25,700 bases of DNA, taken from NCBI GenBank assembly GCA_030620655.1, contig JAUXEH010000004.1, positions 1 to 25,700 on the forward strand. The letters run 5' to 3'. A model generated the notes under the pieces. It was not told the origin of the DNA and made no database searches. It was given only the letters and a program-made list of their open reading frames with translations. The position numbers and the translations under genes were made by a program. Source of the stretch: Candidatus Aminicenantota bacterium. Lineage in GTDB: Bacteria > Acidobacteriota > Aminicenantia > Aminicenantales > Aminicenantaceae. Shown piece after piece: positions 23,019 through 25,700 of the stretch (position 1 is its first letter; every line of letters starts with the position of its first letter).

Positions 23019-25565
23019 ATGACAGCGACCGGAGACCATAAAAGCACCGGGGACCTAGGGTACTCTCCTATAACCCTGGACCGGCTCAAGGCGGCTTTTT
23101 CCCAACAAAAGCTCTTCCGCCCCATGAAGCGGCGGCGTTACGATCCTGAGGACGAGCTCTTCTATGACATAATCGGAGTCCTGCCCGCACACACCGGGCG
23201 GGCTCATCTCAAGGTAGAAGGGTTTGTGGGGGGCGGATTCGCCGGACAGGTCTACAAGGTCAGAGTGTTGGACCTGGAACTGCCGGACGGCCCCATCCCG
23301 GGGCTGGATACAGGGCAGAGCTACGCACTCAAGCTGCTGTTGCCGGCCCGGGGCTTTCCCAGGTGGCTCCGCAGCCTGCTGTATGCGGCCGGCTTCCAGG
23401 GCCCCTTCGCCCCCCAGGTCAACCCCACAGCGGCCCGCGCAGGCGCCCTGTGGCAGAAATTCATCCGGCGCGGTGCCGAGCTCCGGCTCGGCTCGGAAGA
23501 GGCCGTGGTGGACATTCTGGCCACCCTGGTCGATCCGGACCTGGGCAGCTCGGGAGAGATCAGCGAGTGGGTGGACGGACGCCTCTGGAGGTTCGAGGTG
23601 GACGACGACCTGGATGCGCGGAGGAAGAGGAAGCCCGGCCGGCCGGATACGGGGGTGGGCTCACCTGAATACCACGCCAAGAAGGCCTTCATGGCCGACC
23701 TGGTGCGGCTCATGCATGACATGGGAGCGCCGGAGCTGGCCCGCCAGTACGAATGGTGGACCTGCAAGAGCCAGCCCAACGCGCTCAAGCGCCGGCGCGA
23801 CGACTCTGATCCGCGCAGCGGCCATGTGGCCGTGGACTTCCGGGCCGGCCTGGCCCTGCTTCCATTCCTGCCCATGTCTCCGGCGGACATAGGGCTCATA
23901 TGCAAGGGCCTTCAGAGAGGCCGTGTCGTCCAGTTCGACCGGGGTGACCTGGACCGTCTGCGGCGGTTCATCGAGCGAGATCCCGGTTCCTTCGCAGACA
24001 TGCAGGACGCCTTCGAGGAACTGGTAAAAACGGACGGGGAGTACCGGGATTCGCTGCCCGACATCACGGCTCACACCGTCCGGCTGCTGTACAGCCGCGC
24101 CCTCTGGCGGTCCATCCTGCGCCAGCACATGACCGGCCTGGCCCTCCGGAAACACATCGACGCGGAGACGGCCGCCCAAGCCGCAAATGGCGGCCCCCGA
24201 GCCGCAGCCCTCTATCTGCTGGGGGCGCTGCCGTTCCTGGGCCGCTTTTTGCGGCGGGTGGGGGGCCACCGCCTGTACCGGCGGCACTACCGCCTCCTGT
24301 GTTCCAGCCCCTCCTACATCGGCCGTACCTGGAAGGCCCGCCGCGCCGAGGCGCTCATCCGCTGGCACCGGGACGGGCGTGTGACCGGCCAAAAGGCAGA
24401 GCGCCTCAATCAGGCGCCCCTGCGGTTCGCCGGCCATCTCCCGCTCTCTCTCCTCCCCGTGGGTCTGCACCGCTTTTTCTCCGACCGCAGGTTCGCCCGG
24501 CAACGGCTGGACTCTATCTTTCTCCGGCCGCTGCGCCTCTATTTCCGGGCGGACGCCCGCGAGCAGTGGCTGCGCGACACCATCTCCCAGGGGGAAGAGA
24601 GCGGAATGCTCACCCCCGAGGAGAGCGGCCGCATCCGGTCACGGATCAAGGAGCCCTTCATCCAGAAATACCTCAAGAGCCTGGCCGTGCACGTATGCAC
24701 GGTCCCGATCACCCAGATCGTATCGATCCTGGTGGCCGTCATCTATGTGCGGCTCCATCCGGAGCTCTCCTGGCAGGAGGCATCCCTGCGGGCCGGCCTG
24801 ATCCTGGGCCTGTTCCAGGTCATCCCCATCTCGCCCGGTTCCCTGGCGCGCGGCCTGTATGTCACATTCCTGGTCCTTCGGGAACGCAATTTCAAGGATT
24901 ACAACATCGCCTTTTTCCTGAGTTTTTTCAAATACGTCGGCTACCTGGCCTTCCCCATCCAGATGGCCTACCGGTATCCGGATCTAGCGCGCTTCATGGC
25001 CGGCCACTGGGCCACCAGCGTGGTCCACATCGTCCCGGTATTCGGAGAGCGGGGGGCCCTGCTGGAGCACGCCATGTTCGACCTGTTCTACAACTATCCA
25101 CTGACCGTGAGGCAGCGCATGCAGCGGAGGCGTCAGTCCCGAGCAGGGAGAGCAAAGCGTTCCTGGCATACCGTTCCCGCGCTCCTGGTCTGCCTCGGGG
25201 TTCTGATCGGTCTCGAGGCCATATACGCCCGGCTGACCGGAAACCCGGCCGGATTCAATCAGGTATGGTGGGCTGCCCTGTGGGTCCCGGTCCTTCTGGG
25301 ATTAGCGGTGACGGCAGGGGCCGGTGGGACCTCACTCGGCGGACGCCTGGGCATGGCGGCCCTTAGCGGCTCGCTCCTGGGGTGGCTCTATGCGGTGAGC
25401 AGCGCGCTTAGTAAGCAGGTGTTGGCCGCGGGCGTGTCCGAATCCTTGTCCCTTGTGACCTTGCTCGGCCGCACGGCTGCCCCGGGATTCTGGCAGGCCT
25501 TCCTCTTCACCCTGCTGGCACTGGTTGCCGTCCTGGTCGCGGAGACCCGCAGGGTCCGGGCGTAG
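23019..25565 (+). CDS. Uncharacterised kinase-like (ABC1/APH-like fold) multi-pass membrane protein
   Basis: I do not recognise this 848-residue protein as a named family. Its N-terminal half carries kinase-fold landmarks in the right order: G71-x-G73-x-x-G76-x-V78 in VGGGFAGQVYKV, a beta-3-like lysine K105 in YALKLLLP, a helix (about 138-158) with E154, a hinge-like ISEWVDGRLW (181-190) similar to ABC1/aminoglycoside-kinase hinges, a helix (about 218-236), SQPNAL with N254, and VDFRAG with D273. The position of the catalytic Asp (five before N254) is C249, so it may be a pseudokinase or use another mechanism. Residues about 290-550 are helical and Arg-rich; about 555-841 holds roughly eight membrane segments (near 555-577, 590-617, 627-650, 661-675, 717-735, 748-766, 775-797, 822-840). 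There is no clear Shine-Dalgarno before ATG 23019. It follows manC by 11 bases, suggesting an envelope role. Confidence 0.75.
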   Translation: MTATGDHKSTGDLGYSPITLDRLKAAFSQQKLFRPMKRRRYDPEDELFYDIIGVLPAHTGRAHLKVEGFVGGGFAGQVYKVRVLDLELPDGPIPGLDTGQSYALKLLLPARGFPRWLRSLLYAAGFQGPFAPQVNPTAARAGALWQKFIRRGAELRLGSEEAVVDILATLVDPDLGSSGEISEWVDGRLWRFEVDDDLDARRKRKPGRPDTGVGSPEYHAKKAFMADLVRLMHDMGAPELARQYEWWTCKSQPNALKRRRDDSDPRSGHVAVDFRAGLALLPFLPMSPADIGLICKGLQRGRVVQFDRGDLDRLRRFIERDPGSFADMQDAFEELVKTDGEYRDSLPDITAHTVRLLYSRALWRSILRQHMTGLALRKHIDAETAAQAANGGPRAAALYLLGALPFLGRFLRRVGGHRLYRRHYRLLCSSPSYIGRTWKARRAEALIRWHRDGRVTGQKAERLNQAPLRFAGHLPLSLLPVGLHRFFSDRRFARQRLDSIFLRPLRLYFRADAREQWLRDTISQGEESGMLTPEESGRIRSRIKEPFIQKYLKSLAVHVCTVPITQIVSILVAVIYVRLHPELSWQEASLRAGLILGLFQVIPISPGSLARGLYVTFLVLRERNFKDYNIAFFLSFFKYVGYLAFPIQMAYRYPDLARFMAGHWATSVVHIVPVFGERGALLEHAMFDLFYNYPLTVRQRMQRRRQSRAGRAKRSWHTVPALLVCLGVLIGLEAIYARLTGNPAGFNQVWWAALWVPVLLGLAVTAGAGGTSLGGRLGMAALSGSLLGWLYAVSSALSKQVLAAGVSESLSLVTLLGRTAAPGFWQAFLFTLLALVAVLVAETRRVRA

Positions 25566-25638
25566 GCGGCGCTCACACCAGCATCCGTCCGGTCTGCGCG
25601 ACCGAATCCAGGACCGCGGCCCGGCAAGACGGCCCCCT

Positions 25639-25700
25639 CTAACGCTCTGCCTCGACCTCTCCCCGGATAATGCGGACCTCACCCAGGCCCAGATCCCGGA
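25639..25700 (-). CDS. Possible 3' end of a minus-strand gene (partial)
   Basis: From the right edge the minus strand is open for 19 codons, reading RDLGLGEVRIIRGEVEAER, then TAG at 25639-25641. The composition looks protein-like but is too short to identify, and nothing else supports it. It would converge on the 848-residue gene. In the same frame, 21 further sense codons follow the TAG before a TGA at 25573-25575. Confidence 0.3.
   Translation of the reverse strand, partial: RDLGLGEVRIIRGEVEAER

Noticed and set aside
1..25700. Mobile elements, CRISPR arrays, tRNA or rRNA genes
   Set aside because: No transposase or integrase motifs, terminal repeats, repeat-spacer pattern or tRNA-like cloverleaf was noticed; all larger stretches are filled by housekeeping genes in conserved order.

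Overview
The window reads as a chromosomal segment from a high-GC (roughly 60%, estimated by eye) diderm bacterium that makes lipopolysaccharide. It carries all four dedicated Kdo genes up to CMP-Kdo (kdsB, kdsA, kdsD, kdsC). The order rpmH-rnpA-yidD-yidC-jag-mnmE-mnmG-parA-parB-bactofilin followed by kdsB-pyrG-kdsA-kdsD-kdsC, together with a CarD regulator, resembles Desulfobacterota ('deltaproteobacteria') or Acidobacteriota-type lineages. This placement is inferred from gene order only; there is no rRNA gene. I see no mobile elements, CRISPR array, tRNA or rRNA, and no gene-free gap over about 250 bases.

Region 1 (1-4200, plus strand): the 3' end of an unidentified gene overlaps pdxA (vitamin B6 synthesis). 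Then come exodeoxyribonuclease III and a large membrane-anchored M28 metallopeptidase. Region 2 (4181-7104, mostly minus): a 6-phosphofructokinase whose substrate-site residues are of the pyrophosphate-dependent type, converging on and overlapping the peptidase gene; a GyrI-like gene that looks 5'-truncated (plus strand); smpB; and carD. The carD promoter sits so close to the start codon that the mRNA would be nearly leaderless.

Region 3 (7105-10353, plus): a G-rich intergenic stretch with a good sigma70-type promoter, then rpmH, rnpA, yidD, yidC and jag/khpB, the classic ribosomal protein L34 / RNase P / membrane insertase operon. Region 4 (10502-25565, plus): about 15 kb of tightly packed genes. 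It holds mnmE and mnmG (tRNA wobble modification); a perfect parS palindrome; parA and parB; a bactofilin; kdsB, pyrG, kdsA, kdsD and kdsC (CMP-Kdo synthesis, with CTP synthase supplying the nucleotide); then phosphomannomutase and GDP-mannose pyrophosphorylase. The last gene encodes an 848-residue protein with a kinase-like N-terminal half and a multi-pass membrane C-terminal half. Many junctions from parA onward are 1-4 nt stop/start overlaps, suggesting translational coupling that links chromosome segregation, a cytoskeletal scaffold and envelope sugar supply.

The item most likely to be undescribed is the 848-residue protein. It shows a glycine-rich loop, a beta-3-type lysine, a hinge motif, a pseudo-catalytic loop and a DF(R) motif in kinase order, but the catalytic aspartate position holds Cys. 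It lies directly behind the Kdo and GDP-mannose genes.
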